DNA of 64,000 bases from DATFNV01 sp035266225 (lineage in GTDB: Bacteria; Planctomycetota; Planctomycetia; Gemmatales; Gemmataceae): assembly GCA_035266225.1 (NCBI GenBank), contig DATFNV010000336.1:1-64000 (forward strand). The letters are read 5' to 3'. The position numbers were made by a program, and so were the translations under genes. Below the pieces are notes generated by a model that searched no databases, was not told where the DNA came from, and saw only the letters and a program-made list of their open reading frames with translations. Within the stretch, counting starts at the first letter, position 1. Every line of letters begins with the position of its first letter. Below, piece after piece: positions 1 through 8,377 of this stretch.

Positions 1-656
1 TCCAGGTTCTCGATTACACGCTCGGCCGGTGTGCCTACCTCTTCCAAGTAGACGGCCCGCGCCGGCCGCGGTAGCGCGGCGAGTTCGTCGAGCAGGCGTC
101 CGAACACCCCATTCACCTTGAGCAGAAAGACGGTCGCGAACTCCTCCAGGAGCGCCTGCAGGCGCTCGACGCCGTAGGCCGCCGGCACGACGGCGACCTT
201 TTCGTCCAGCCGGGCGATCGGCACTTCCGCCCGCGCCGCCGCAGCGCTGGCCGACGTGACACCCGGGATGATCTCGATCCGGACCTCCGGAAAGCGACGC
301 AACTCTTCGTAGAGGTGCAAGAACGTGCTGTAAAACAGCGGGTCGCCTTCGGTGATCCAGGCCGCCGACCTGCCCTGGCGCAGCTCCGCCGCAATCTCTT
401 CGGCCGCACGCCGGTACGCCTGCCGGTCCGCCCCTCGGTCGCGAGACATGCACAGCGACACCGGCCGAAACTTGGCGGGCGCCAGGCCGAGCGGCTCGAC
501 GATGCGGCGGGCCAAGCCGGTCCCGCCGCTCGTCCCGGCCGGGTGGAAGATCCAATCGACCGCGCGCAGCACGCGCTCGGCCTTGCGCGTCATCAGTTCC
601 GGGTCGCCCGGCCCGACGCCCACCCCGTAGAACCGGCCCATGCTGCCGTCGCTCAT
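1..656 (-). CDS. cobI: Precorrin-2 / cobalt-factor II C20-methyltransferase, C-terminus beyond window
   Basis: This SAM-dependent methyltransferase adds the C20 methyl group during corrin ring synthesis. About 218 residues are visible from ATG at 656, and the C-terminus lies left of base 1. The N-terminal YGVGVGPGDPELMTRKA stretch is the typical tetrapyrrole-methylase GxGxGD loop of CobI/CbiL. A second conserved piece, ITEGDPLFYSTFLHL, follows near residue 100, then a VTSASAAAA segment. The start overlaps the cobA stop by 4 bp (ATGA), so translation is probably coupled. Sequence alone does not show whether the substrate is precorrin-2 (CobI) or cobalt-factor II (CbiL). A CbiX in the same operon would favour the cobalt-loaded substrate, while CobN favours the metal-free one. 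Confidence 0.9.
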   Translation of the reverse strand, partial: MSDGSMGRFYGVGVGPGDPELMTRKAERVLRAVDWIFHPAGTSGGTGLARRIVEPLGLAPAKFRPVSLCMSRDRGADRQAYRRAAEEIAAELRQGRSAAWITEGDPLFYSTFLHLYEELRRFPEVRIEIIPGVTSASAAAARAEVPIARLDEKVAVVPAAYGVERLQALLEEFATVFLLKVNGVFGRLLDELAALPRPARAVYLEEVGTPAERVIENL

Positions 657-1423
657 GGCTCCTCGCGCCCCCCAGCGTGCTCTCCCAATTCCTTCCAGAA
701 CCTCACGACGTTGCCGACCACCAGCAGGGCCGGCGTGTCCTCCGCCGCGGCCGACGATTCCCTGCCGATCTCCGCCAGCGGCGCCGCCAGGAGCCGCTGC
801 GACGGGCAGGCGATGCGCGAGGCGCACAGGGCGTAGGTCGCGGGGTCCATCCCCTGCCGCAGCAGGTCGTCGGCGATGGCCGCGACGTGCCGCGCCCCCA
901 TGTAGAAGACAAGCGTCTGCGAGCCGTCCACGGCGAAGGGCCGGACCAGCCCGCGGAAATCGCCGCGGATCGCCTGGCTGCCCGTGAACAGCGCGACCGA
1001 GGAGGCCAGGTCGCGGTGCGTCAGCGGCAGCCCCAGCGACGAGAGCCCGCCGACGCCGGCGCTGACCCCGGGGACGACCTCCCAGGGAATGCCGCGCTCG
1101 ACCAGGAACGCCAACTCCTCGCCGCCGCGGCCGAACACGCCGGGGTCGCCGCCCTTGAGGCGGACGACGACGGCGTACCGCCGTGATGCCTCGTCCAGCA
1201 GGCAGTGGATCATTTCCTGTCGGCCCTCGGCAGGCAGGCCACAGCGTTTCCCGACCGGCACGATCTCACAACCGGCCGGGCAGAGGCGCAGCACGTCGTC
1301 GGTGACGAGGGCGTCGTGGAAGACGGCCTCCGCGCGGGCCAGGACGCGGGCGGCACGCACGGTGAGCAGGTCGGCCGCGCCGGGACCGGCCCCCGTGAGA
1401 TAGACTGTGCCGCGCCGCATCAT
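653..1423 (-). CDS. cobA: Uroporphyrinogen-III C-methyltransferase (SUMT)
   Basis: SUMT methylates uroporphyrinogen III at C2 and C7 to give precorrin-2, the branch point to siroheme and cobalamin. The 256-aa length is typical of a single-domain SUMT. Diagnostic pieces are YLTGAGPGAADLLTVRAARV at the N-terminus, VPVGKRCG near residue 57 and RLKGGDPGVFGRGGEE near residue 90. No CysG-type dehydrogenase domain is attached, so oxidation and chelation must be done by other proteins, CbiX next door being one candidate. The ATG at 1423 is preceded by GGAGGGACC, a good ribosome site. The stop overlaps the next gene by 4 bp. The product could also feed the siroheme needed by the nitrite/sulfite reductase at 25332. 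Confidence 0.93.
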   Translation of the reverse strand: MMRRGTVYLTGAGPGAADLLTVRAARVLARAEAVFHDALVTDDVLRLCPAGCEIVPVGKRCGLPAEGRQEMIHCLLDEASRRYAVVVRLKGGDPGVFGRGGEELAFLVERGIPWEVVPGVSAGVGGLSSLGLPLTHRDLASSVALFTGSQAIRGDFRGLVRPFAVDGSQTLVFYMGARHVAAIADDLLRQGMDPATYALCASRIACPSQRLLAAPLAEIGRESSAAAEDTPALLVVGNVVRFWKELGEHAGGREEP

Positions 1424-1438
1424 GGTCCCTCCGCCCGC

Positions 1439-2362
1439 TCAATGATGATGCCCGTGCCCGTGCCCGTGCCCGTGATGATGGTCTCCCTCCTCGTCCTGGC
1501 CGATGCCGCGGACATGGTGGTGGTGTCCGACCTGCGGTTGGCCGACCGCCTCCTCGAAGCCGGGCAGTCGCACCCGGTATTTGCACAATTCGCAGTTCAT
1601 GTTGGGGCTGCCGTGGACCGCCTCCTCGGCCCTCTCCGCGAAGGCGTCGAAGAGCAGCGGGTGGACGTTGAGGTAGCCGGCACACAGGAACTCGCTGCCG
1701 GGGTGCTGCCGGCCGAATTCCTCGGTCTGCCGGCGGATGCGCTTCTCCAGTACGCCGGTGAACAGGAAGAAGGGGAAGACCACGACGCGGCGGAAGCCCA
1801 TGCGCTGGCAGCGCTCCAGTGCCTCCGGCAACAGCGGCGTGGTCACCCCAATGTAGCAGGCACTGCCCCAGCCAAAGCCCATCCCTTCCCAAAGGAGACG
1901 AGCCAGCTTGGCGACGTCGGCGTTGGCGTCGGGGTCGCTGCTGCCGCGGCCGACGACGAGGAGCAGCGTGTCCTTGCGCTCGGCCGGCGCCGCGGCGCGC
2001 TCGGTTTCCTCGATGCGCAGCCGGCAGAGCTGGACGATGTTCGGGTGCAGGTGCAGGTGCCGGCCGTAGTGGAAGCTCACGTCGGGGTAGCGCCGCCGTG
2101 CCTCGTGGATCTCGCTGGGGATGTCGTTTTTGGCGTGGCCGGCCGCCATGAGCATGCCGGGCAGCACCGCGACGGTCCTGGCCCCGCGCTCGACGCAGCG
2201 GCTGACGCCCTCGTCGATGACCGGCCGGGCGAACTCGAGGAAGCCGCACTCGATGACCCGTTCCGGGTCGCGGGCGCGGAACAGCTCCACGATCTGGAGG
2301 AATTCCTGCGTGCCTTCCGCGTCGCGACTGCCGTGCCCGACGAACAACACCGCTGGTTTCAT
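1439..2362 (-). CDS. cbiX: Sirohydrochlorin cobaltochelatase CbiX with Fe-S and His-rich tail
   Basis: CbiX inserts Co2+ into sirohydrochlorin in the early-insertion (anaerobic) B12 route. The 307-aa protein is a long two-lobe CbiX. Each lobe carries the chelatase pattern: LFVGHGSRDAEGTQEF at residue 6 and LLLVVGRGSSDPDANADVA near residue 135, with metal-ligand-like histidines in YGRHLHLHPN. The C-terminus has MNCELCKYR (Cys257 and Cys260), the Fe-S motif seen in long CbiX proteins. It ends in a histidine-rich tail of alternating HHH and HGHGHG, probably for cobalt storage or delivery. Sixteen bases separate it from cobA. A 122-bp palindromic element lies upstream, between it and cobO. Confidence 0.93.
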   Translation of the reverse strand: MKPAVLFVGHGSRDAEGTQEFLQIVELFRARDPERVIECGFLEFARPVIDEGVSRCVERGARTVAVLPGMLMAAGHAKNDIPSEIHEARRRYPDVSFHYGRHLHLHPNIVQLCRLRIEETERAAAPAERKDTLLLVVGRGSSDPDANADVAKLARLLWEGMGFGWGSACYIGVTTPLLPEALERCQRMGFRRVVVFPFFLFTGVLEKRIRRQTEEFGRQHPGSEFLCAGYLNVHPLLFDAFAERAEEAVHGSPNMNCELCKYRVRLPGFEEAVGQPQVGHHHHVRGIGQDEEGDHHHGHGHGHGHHH

Positions 2363-2380
2363 GGATACGCCTTTTGTGGT

Positions 2381-2502
2381 GTTTAGCCGCCGCCCGCTCG
2401 TAGTGACCCGATTTATCGGGTCCAGCTCAAACGGACCCGATAAATCGGGTCACTACGAGCGGGCGGCGGGGAAGAGCGCCGCCCCGAGGGCGGCGGCTAA
2501 AC
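2381..2502. repeat. Palindromic element, GTTTAGC family, 122 bp
   Basis: The element has perfect 15-bp terminal inverted repeats: GTTTAGCCGCCGCCC at 2381-2395 and its complement at 2488-2502. Inside is a long perfect hairpin with 36-bp arms (2387-2422 and 2434-2469) around an 11-nt loop, containing GACCCGATTTATCGGGTC. The 3' part, GCGCCGCCCCGAGGGCGG, recurs in the elements at 23067 and 51917. It abuts the cobO stop codon exactly. It has no coding capacity and could act as an mRNA processing or termination structure. Confidence 0.9.
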
Positions 2503-3105
2503 TCAAAACTCGACGCCCTTCTGCGCTTTGATGCCGGATCGGTACGGGTGCTTGACGAGCTTCATCTCCGTCACCAGGTCGGCCAGGTCGATCAATTCGT
2601 CGCGGGCGTTGCGGCCGGTGACGACGACGTGCAGCATCTCGCGCTTGCGCCGCAGCTCGTCGAGGACCTCGTCCAGGGGCAGGTAGCCGTGCTTGATGAC
2701 CACGTTCAACTCGTCGAGAATGACCATGTCGAAGGACGGGTCGCGCAAGAGCGCGACGCCCCTGTCCCATGCCTTGCGCGCCGAGGCCGTGTCCTGGTCG
2801 CGGTCCTGCGTGTTCCAGGTGAAGCCGTCGCCCATCGTGTGCATTTCCAGGCCGGGCAGCCGCGCCGCCAGGGCCGCCTCGCCGGTCGGGATGGCGCCTT
2901 TGATGAACTGCACGACGCCGACCTTTAGCCCCTGGCCCAGCGCCCGGAAGGCGAGGCCGAGGGCGGCGGTCGTCTTGCCCTTGCCCGCTCCGGTGTGGAC
3001 GATGATCAGCCCCTTCTCGCGCGTGGCCTTCGCCTTGCGCTCCTCGAAGGCTTCCTTCTGTCGCGCCATACGCTGGCGGTGCAGTTCGTCGTTGTCCTGG
3101 GTCAT
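2503..3105 (-). CDS. cobO: Cob(I)yrinic acid a,c-diamide adenosyltransferase (CobO/BtuR type)
   Basis: This enzyme attaches the 5'-deoxyadenosyl group of ATP to the corrinoid cobalt. The 200-aa protein has the CobO-type P-loop HTGAGKGKTTAALGLAFRAL near residue 36, the FIKGAIPTGE segment, and the MVILDELN acidic motif followed by a VVVTGRNARDEL strand. It starts at ATG 3105, chosen because GGAGGGAG lies just upstream; a longer in-frame extension to 3378 would run back into cobQ and is unlikely. It sits between cobQ and cbiX, with palindromic elements on both sides. Confidence 0.93.
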   Translation of the reverse strand: MTQDNDELHRQRMARQKEAFEERKAKATREKGLIIVHTGAGKGKTTAALGLAFRALGQGLKVGVVQFIKGAIPTGEAALAARLPGLEMHTMGDGFTWNTQDRDQDTASARKAWDRGVALLRDPSFDMVILDELNVVIKHGYLPLDEVLDELRRKREMLHVVVTGRNARDELIDLADLVTEMKLVKHPYRSGIKAQKGVEF

Positions 3106-3120
3106 GGATACGCTCCCTCC

Positions 3121-3182
3121 GTTTAGCGGCCGCTCGCAGAGCGGCGCGGACGAAAGCGCCGCTCTGCGAGCGGCCGCTAAAC
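3121..3182. repeat. Palindromic element, GTTTAGC family, donates cobQ stop
   Basis: Perfect 27-bp inverted arms (3121-3147 and 3156-3182) surround an 8-nt loop. The ends are GTTTAGCGGCCGC and its complement. The cobQ stop codon, TAG at 3179-3177, is inside the element, so the last cobQ codons read GTT-TAG from it. Confidence 0.9.
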
Positions 3183-4685
3183 GGACTCTTGAATCATCGT
3201 TTCCAATCGTGTCATGTCCAGCGCCGCCTCGACCACGTCGGCCAACCGCTCTAAGGAGTCGTGGAGCGAGGCGCCGGGGGCGGTCGCCGCATGTCCCCCG
3301 GCCCCCTCGCATAGGCTGTCGAGCCACGCCCGACGCAGCCCTGTGTTGTGGAACAGCCCGTGCAGGTAGCATCCCCACACCCGGCCGTCGTCGCTCACAG
3401 CCCCGTCGGGCAGGCCGGCCCGCTGCCCGTTGCGCGTGGCGACGTCGAGCCAGGGGCGCCCGCCGGCAGTCCGTCCCACGTGAATTTCATAGCCGTCCAC
3501 CTCCTGGCCGGCCGCGGCGCTCAACCAACCCGGCCCCCCCAGCACTTGTGCCTTTACCCGGAAGGTCGCCTTGTTCTCCGCGAATGTCGTTTCGACCGGC
3601 AACAGTCCCAGGCCGGCCGACTCCACCACCCGCGATTCGACACCGCACGGGTCGCGGATCACTCGTCCGAGCAGTTGGTAGCCGCCGCAGATGCCGGCGA
3701 CCGCGGCGCCCCGGGCGGCCCGCTCGCGGACCGCCTCGGCCAACCCCGTGGCGCGCAGCCAGCCCATGTCGGCGACGGTACTCTTGGTGCCGGGCAGGAT
3801 GATCGCGTGCGGGTCGCCCAGCTCGCCCGGCATCTGTACGTAGCGCAGGGTGACGCCCGGTTCGGCGATCAGCGGATCGAAATCATCGAAATTCGCGACG
3901 TGCGGTAGCCGGATGACCGCGATGTCGATGCCCCCTCTCGCCGGCGCGGGCACGAACGAATCCAGGGCCACGGCATCCTCCTCCGGGACGGCGAGTGCCG
4001 GCAGGTGCGGAATGACTCCCAGCACCGGCACGCCGCCGCGCTCCTCCAGGATGCGGACGCCGTCGGCGAAGAGCGCCGGGTCGCCGCGGAACTTGTTGAC
4101 CACCAGGCCGCGGACCAGGGCACGTTCCTCCGGCTCCAGCAGCCAGAGTGTACCGAGAAGCTGGGCGAAGATGCCGCCGCGGTCGATGTCCCCCGCCAGC
4201 AGCACCGGGGCGCGGGCGTAGCGCGCCAGGCGCATATTCACGATGTCGAGCGCCCGCAGGTTCAGCTCCGCCGGGCTGCCGGCCCCCTCGATCAGCACCA
4301 GCTCGTAAACGGCCCGCAGCCGGTCGAGCGCCGCCGTGACGACCGGCCACAATGCCTCCTTGCGCCGGTAGTAATCGGCCGCGCGCAGCGTCTGCCAGGG
4401 TCGGCCGAGGACGATGACCTGTGAGCGCGAATCCCCCTCCGGTTTGAGGAGGACGGGGTTCATGTCGGCGGCCGGCTCGATGCCGGACGCCGCCGCCTGG
4501 ACCGCCTGGGCCCGGCCGATCTCGGCGCCGTCGGGGCAGACGGCCGCGTTGTTCGACATGTTCTGCGCCTTGAACGGTGCCACCCGCATCCCCCGGCGGG
4601 CGAAGACGCGACACAGCGCCGCCGTCAGCAGGCTCTTGCCGACCGACGAACTGGTCCCTTGGATCATTAGCACCCGCGCGGGCAT
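3177..4685 (-). CDS. cobQ: Cobyric acid synthase
   Basis: CobQ/CbiP amidates four carboxyl groups of adenosylcobyrinic acid a,c-diamide using glutamine and ATP. The 502-aa protein has the N-terminal dethiobiotin-synthetase-like domain, with MIQGTSSSVGKSLLTAALCR at residue 7 and PFKAQNMSNNAAVCPDGAEI after it. The C-terminal class I glutamine amidotransferase domain carries the nucleophile segment VAGICGGYQLLG and a later HGLFHN histidine. The ATG at 4685 is preceded by GGGAGGTG at good spacing. It lies just downstream of cobD. The final two codons come from a palindromic repeat. Confidence 0.95.
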   Translation of the reverse strand: MPARVLMIQGTSSSVGKSLLTAALCRVFARRGMRVAPFKAQNMSNNAAVCPDGAEIGRAQAVQAAASGIEPAADMNPVLLKPEGDSRSQVIVLGRPWQTLRAADYYRRKEALWPVVTAALDRLRAVYELVLIEGAGSPAELNLRALDIVNMRLARYARAPVLLAGDIDRGGIFAQLLGTLWLLEPEERALVRGLVVNKFRGDPALFADGVRILEERGGVPVLGVIPHLPALAVPEEDAVALDSFVPAPARGGIDIAVIRLPHVANFDDFDPLIAEPGVTLRYVQMPGELGDPHAIILPGTKSTVADMGWLRATGLAEAVRERAARGAAVAGICGGYQLLGRVIRDPCGVESRVVESAGLGLLPVETTFAENKATFRVKAQVLGGPGWLSAAAGQEVDGYEIHVGRTAGGRPWLDVATRNGQRAGLPDGAVSDDGRVWGCYLHGLFHNTGLRRAWLDSLCEGAGGHAATAPGASLHDSLERLADVVEAALDMTRLETMIQESV

Positions 4686-4687
4686 GG

Positions 4688-5767
4688 TTACAGCACCTCC
4701 CGGATCGCGGTCAGGAGGCGCTCGTTCTCTTCCGGCCGGCGCGTGCTGATGCGGACGTGCTCGGGCAGGCCGAAGGAGGCACAGTCGCGGACCAGCAGGC
4801 CCCGCGTCAGAAGTCGATGCCGGAAGGCGGCGCCGTCGCCGACGTGGACCAGGAAGAACGGGACCGCCGACGGCAGCGGACGCAGGCCGAGCCCCGTCAG
4901 TCCGGCCGTCAGCGCCGCCTTCGCCTCAGCGAGCATCTCCAGGGACCGGGCCCGGTGCGCCGGGTCGCCGAGGGCGGCTACTCCCGCGGCCTGAGCCAGG
5001 GCGTTGACGCTCCAGGGCGATTGCACCCGCCGCAGCGCTTCGACCAGCGGCCCCGGCCCGACCGCGTAGCCGAGGCGCAGGCCGGCCAGGCCGCAGTCCT
5101 TCGTCAGAGAGCGCAGCACCAGGAGGTTCTCTGCCGCCACGTCGAGGGCCGAGCCGAAGTCCGCGGCGAAGGGCTGGTAGGCCTCGTCCACGACGAATAG
5201 CGCCGCCGGATACCGCCGAACCAGCCTCCCGAGGACGTCGGAACGGAGAACGGCTCCCGTTGGGTTGTTCGGATTGCACACGAACACGACCCGTGGCCGC
5301 AGTCGCTCAAGCGCACAGGCGAAGGGCATGAGGTCCGGCTGAAAATCGTCCTCGGCGCGAGCCTGCCACAGGGTCAGATGGCCCCCCATCAAGCGGGCGG
5401 CGCGGACATATTCGCCGTAGGTCGGCCCGAGTACCACCACCACATCACCGGGCCGGACGAAGGCCAGCGCCGCCAGGAAAATCAATTCCGAGGCCCCATT
5501 GCCGGCGATAAGGCAGCCGATGGCGACGCCCAGCGATTCGGCCAGCGCCGTGCAGAGAGCCAGCGCCTCGCGGTCGGGGTAGCGGTCCAGAGAAACTTGG
5601 ATCAGCGCCGCGCGCACGGCTGGCGACGGACCATACGGATTGGTGTTGGCGCTGAAGTCGATGACCTTGTCGGGGTCGAGCCCGAGGCACCGCAATTCGC
5701 CGAAGTCCAGGGCACCGTGGACGACAGGGGGAACACTCCGGATCGGACGACGCGGCTCAGGTGGCAT
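4688..5767 (-). CDS. cobD: L-threonine-O-3-phosphate decarboxylase (aminotransferase fold)
   Basis: This PLP enzyme makes (R)-1-amino-2-propanol O-2-phosphate, the linker of the B12 nucleotide loop. The 359-aa protein has the class I/II aminotransferase fold of the CobD/CobC family: VIDFSANTNPYGPSPAVRAAL near residue 33, then NPNNPTGAVLR, then FVVDEAYQPF. The PLP lysine is probably in LRSLTKDCGLAGLRLGYAVG. ATG 5767 has GGGAGGAAACC in front. It overlaps the cobS end by 11 bp. Naming differs between bacteria: it is CobD in Salmonella, and alpha-proteobacterial CobC is the homolog. Histidinol-phosphate aminotransferase is the main alternative but is less likely inside this operon. Confidence 0.88.
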   Translation of the reverse strand: MPPEPRRPIRSVPPVVHGALDFGELRCLGLDPDKVIDFSANTNPYGPSPAVRAALIQVSLDRYPDREALALCTALAESLGVAIGCLIAGNGASELIFLAALAFVRPGDVVVVLGPTYGEYVRAARLMGGHLTLWQARAEDDFQPDLMPFACALERLRPRVVFVCNPNNPTGAVLRSDVLGRLVRRYPAALFVVDEAYQPFAADFGSALDVAAENLLVLRSLTKDCGLAGLRLGYAVGPGPLVEALRRVQSPWSVNALAQAAGVAALGDPAHRARSLEMLAEAKAALTAGLTGLGLRPLPSAVPFFLVHVGDGAAFRHRLLTRGLLVRDCASFGLPEHVRISTRRPEENERLLTAIREVL

Positions 5768-6575
5768 GGTTTCCTCCCGCCACGAAGAGCAGCAAGGTCG
5801 CCACCTCCAGCAACTCGCAGAGGGCGCCGTAGACGTCGCCGGTGAGTCCCGGCAGACGGCGCAGCACGAAACGCCCACCGATCCATGTCATCCCCGCCGC
5901 CAGCGGGATCGCCAGGAGTGCGCGCCAACCGCCCGGCACCACGACGGCGATGCCAGCCACGACAGTCCCGGCGAACAAACTGGCGAGCAAGGCTTGCGGC
6001 CAGCGTGCGTGATCCTTCATGGCTCGTCCCAGCCCCTCGGGCCGCCCATAGGGGAAGCCGACCACCGCCACGGCCATCCCCCAGCGGCCGACCACGGGGG
6101 CCAGGACCAGCGCCGCCAGTCGCTCCGGGTTGCCGGCGAGGGCCGCGTACTTGAGCAGCAGCAGGAGAATTCCGCCGATGACGGCGAACGCCCCCGCGCG
6201 CTCATCGCGCATGATCCGCAACCGGGCCTCCGGCGTGTGGCCGCCGAACAGGCCGTCACAGGAATCGAGGAAGCCGTCCAGGTGCAGCGCCCCCGTAACC
6301 AGGACCCAGGCGGCCAGCACCAGCGCGGCCGTCACGCCCGGCGGGAAGGCCAGTCCCAGGAGCCAATCCAGCCCGGCCAGCAACCCGCCAAGGAGGGCGC
6401 CGACCAGCGGGAACCAGCCGACCGACCGGCCCAGCTCCTTGGGGGAGAATGGCCGGCGCACCAGCGGCAGCACCGTCAGGAATTGCACGGCGGCCGCAAG
6501 CCCCAGTCCGCTGCGCTCTTCCTTATCCCCCGGGCGAGCCGGCGTCGCCTGTTTCTCCTGGAGAGAGGAGGTCAT
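5757..6575 (-). CDS. cobS: Adenosylcobinamide-GDP ribazoletransferase (cobalamin synthase)
   Basis: CobS joins adenosylcobinamide-GDP to alpha-ribazole at the membrane, the near-final step of B12 assembly. The 272-aa protein is very hydrophobic, with several predicted membrane helices. It carries the CobS metal motif HLDGFLDSCDGLFGG near residue 97 and RIMRDERAGAFAVIGG after it. ATG 6575 was chosen because it overlaps the cobB stop as ATGA and has GGGAGG upstream; a longer start at 6602 lies inside cobB. The alpha-ribazole and GTP-transfer enzymes (CobT, CobU) are not seen in this window. Confidence 0.93.
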   Translation of the reverse strand: MTSSLQEKQATPARPGDKEERSGLGLAAAVQFLTVLPLVRRPFSPKELGRSVGWFPLVGALLGGLLAGLDWLLGLAFPPGVTAALVLAAWVLVTGALHLDGFLDSCDGLFGGHTPEARLRIMRDERAGAFAVIGGILLLLLKYAALAGNPERLAALVLAPVVGRWGMAVAVVGFPYGRPEGLGRAMKDHARWPQALLASLFAGTVVAGIAVVVPGGWRALLAIPLAAGMTWIGGRFVLRRLPGLTGDVYGALCELLEVATLLLFVAGGNHAT

Positions 6576-7954
6576 GCCCAACCTCCCTCGGTCCCCCCGC
6601 ATGCCGCTACGAAGCGATCAGCCAGCCCCGGCCGCGCGGCGAAATGCAGGTGGACATACGATGCCCTCAGGCTGCCCAGCCGAGCGCCTTCCGGCCGCGC
6701 GTCCCCTTCCCCCGTGCGCGGCAGAAGGAACCAGGCCGGCGGCAGGTCGGTTGGCCGGTCCTCCCAGGCGGAGTAATGGAACTCGTGGCCGCGCACCGTC
6801 TCGCCCCCGGGAAGCAGCCACGAATCTCCCGCCACCCGCGCCAGCCGGTAGCCGAGCGTCAGCCGGCCGCTCATGACCGAGCGCCCCGGCAGCAGGCCGA
6901 CCATCTCATGTCGCCGCCCGTCGCAATCCACGATCGCCTGAGTCAGGTACATCAGTCCGCCGCATTCGGCATAGATCGGCAGCCCGCGCCGATGGGCAGC
7001 GTGCAGGGCGGCGTGCAGGGGGCGGTTTGCCGCCAGGGCCTCGGCGTAGACCTCTGGGAAACCGCCGCTGAGGATGATCGCGCCCGTCCCCGCCGGCAGC
7101 ATCGTGTCATTCAGCGGGCTGAAGAAGACGACATCGGCACCGGCCGCGCGAAGCAGGTCCAGGTTGTCCTCGTAAGTGAACTGGAACGCCTCGTCGCGCG
7201 CCACCCCGATCACCGGACGGTTCCCGGCCGGCCGGCATTCGGCGTCAGGCGTCGTAGGCAAGGCTGGTGCCTGTTGGGCGATGGCCAGGAGCTGATCGAT
7301 GTCCAGGTACTGGGCCACGACGTCACCGGCGGCGCGCACGAACTCCTCCCAGCGACCGGGCTCGCGGGTCGGGATCAGGCCAAGGTGCCGTTCGGGGATG
7401 CACAGCGCTTCGTCGCGCGTGACCCAGCCGAGGACGGGGAGCCCGGTGGCCTTCGCAACGACCGAGGCGACTCCGCGGCCGTGTCCTTCCCCCGCGACGC
7501 GATTGATGATGAATCCGGCCAGCGGAACCCTCTCGTCGAAGCGCCGGCAGCCGAGAGCCACGGCGCCGGCGCTGCGTGCCATCTTCGAGGCATCCAGCAC
7601 GACGATGACGGGCGCCCTGAGCAGCTTCGCCACTTCGGCGGTGCTGCCGCACTCGTCGTCGTAATCGGCGCCGTCGTACAGCCCCATGACTCCCTCGATA
7701 ATCGCAATATCGGCATCACGCGCGGCGCGGCTGAACAGCGAGCGGACGCGCTCCGGCGGCAGCATCCAGGTGTCGAGGTTGCGGCACGGCCGGCCGGCGG
7801 CCAGCGCATGGTAAGTCGGGTCGATGTAATCGGGGCCGACCTTGAACGGCTGGACGGTCAGTCCGCGCCGGCGCAGGGCGGCGATGATGCCCGTCGTCAG
7901 CGTGGTCTTGCCGACTCCGCTGTGCGTCCCCGCGATGACCAAGCGTCCTCCCAC
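6572..7954 (-). CDS. cobB: Cobyrinate a,c-diamide synthase
   Basis: CobB/CbiA amidates the a and c side chains of cobyrinate (or hydrogenobyrinate). From the proposed GTG at 7954 the protein is 460 aa, the usual family length. It begins with the P-loop domain LVIAGTHSGVGKTTLTTGI, followed by PFKVGPDYIDPTYH and IIEGVMGLYDG. The C-terminal glutamine amidotransferase half has ILSGGFPEVYAE and the nucleophile segment PIYAECGGLMYL. The open frame extends upstream to 8164, but that part overlaps the preceding gene and is not conserved-looking, so the GTG next to the P-loop domain is preferred. TTG at the following leucine is an alternative start. Confidence 0.93.
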   Translation of the reverse strand: MGGRLVIAGTHSGVGKTTLTTGIIAALRRRGLTVQPFKVGPDYIDPTYHALAAGRPCRNLDTWMLPPERVRSLFSRAARDADIAIIEGVMGLYDGADYDDECGSTAEVAKLLRAPVIVVLDASKMARSAGAVALGCRRFDERVPLAGFIINRVAGEGHGRGVASVVAKATGLPVLGWVTRDEALCIPERHLGLIPTREPGRWEEFVRAAGDVVAQYLDIDQLLAIAQQAPALPTTPDAECRPAGNRPVIGVARDEAFQFTYEDNLDLLRAAGADVVFFSPLNDTMLPAGTGAIILSGGFPEVYAEALAANRPLHAALHAAHRRGLPIYAECGGLMYLTQAIVDCDGRRHEMVGLLPGRSVMSGRLTLGYRLARVAGDSWLLPGGETVRGHEFHYSAWEDRPTDLPPAWFLLPRTGEGDARPEGARLGSLRASYVHLHFAARPGLADRFVAACGGTEGGWA

Positions 7955-7977
7955 AGTGGGATCCCCCCATCCCCAGG

Positions 7978-8328
7978 TCAGGCGACCAATTGTTTCTCCT
8001 CCAGCAGCTTCAGACACAGCGAGCGCAGCGCTGCCAGTTCCCGCTGAAACTCGCGCTGCGCTTCCTCGGCTGGCAGCGCATCGAACAGGTCCGGCAACTG
8101 GACACCGCGACTCATGATCTCGTCGGCCGTCTTGTCCCGCAATCGTTTGCGGACGAACGAGCAATTCTCGGCATTGAAGAAGACCCGCAGCGCATTGCTG
8201 GCGCCGATCAGGCCGTTGGCCAACAGGTCCGTGATGCCCAGGCTCAGCAGGCCGAAGAGGGCCAGTTGCTGCCTTCCCGTGCCGGCCGAGGCCGCGAGCA
8301 AGGCTTCAAGGTGGATGCCGTCGTTCAT
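7978..8328 (-). CDS. Unknown protein in B12 operon
   Basis: This 116-aa protein is not recognised. It starts MNDGIHLEALLAASAG, has a hydrophobic middle (LALFGLLSLGITDLLANGLI), and continues with a charged helical half that ends in a possible coiled coil (EEAQREFQRELAALRSLCLK). Two cysteines are present but form no motif. Position between the chelatase motor gene and cobB, on the same strand with only 23 bp to cobB, suggests co-expression with cobalamin genes. A role as a small accessory of the chelatase is only a guess. The ATG at 8328 is weakly supported because no clear ribosome site precedes it. Confidence 0.6.
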   Translation of the reverse strand: MNDGIHLEALLAASAGTGRQQLALFGLLSLGITDLLANGLIGASNALRVFFNAENCSFVRKRLRDKTADEIMSRGVQLPDLFDALPAEEAQREFQRELAALRSLCLKLLEEKQLVA

Positions 8329-8377
8329 GCGCGTACACGTCGGGGTACAGGTGCAGTGGCATGCCACTCTCGGGGTA

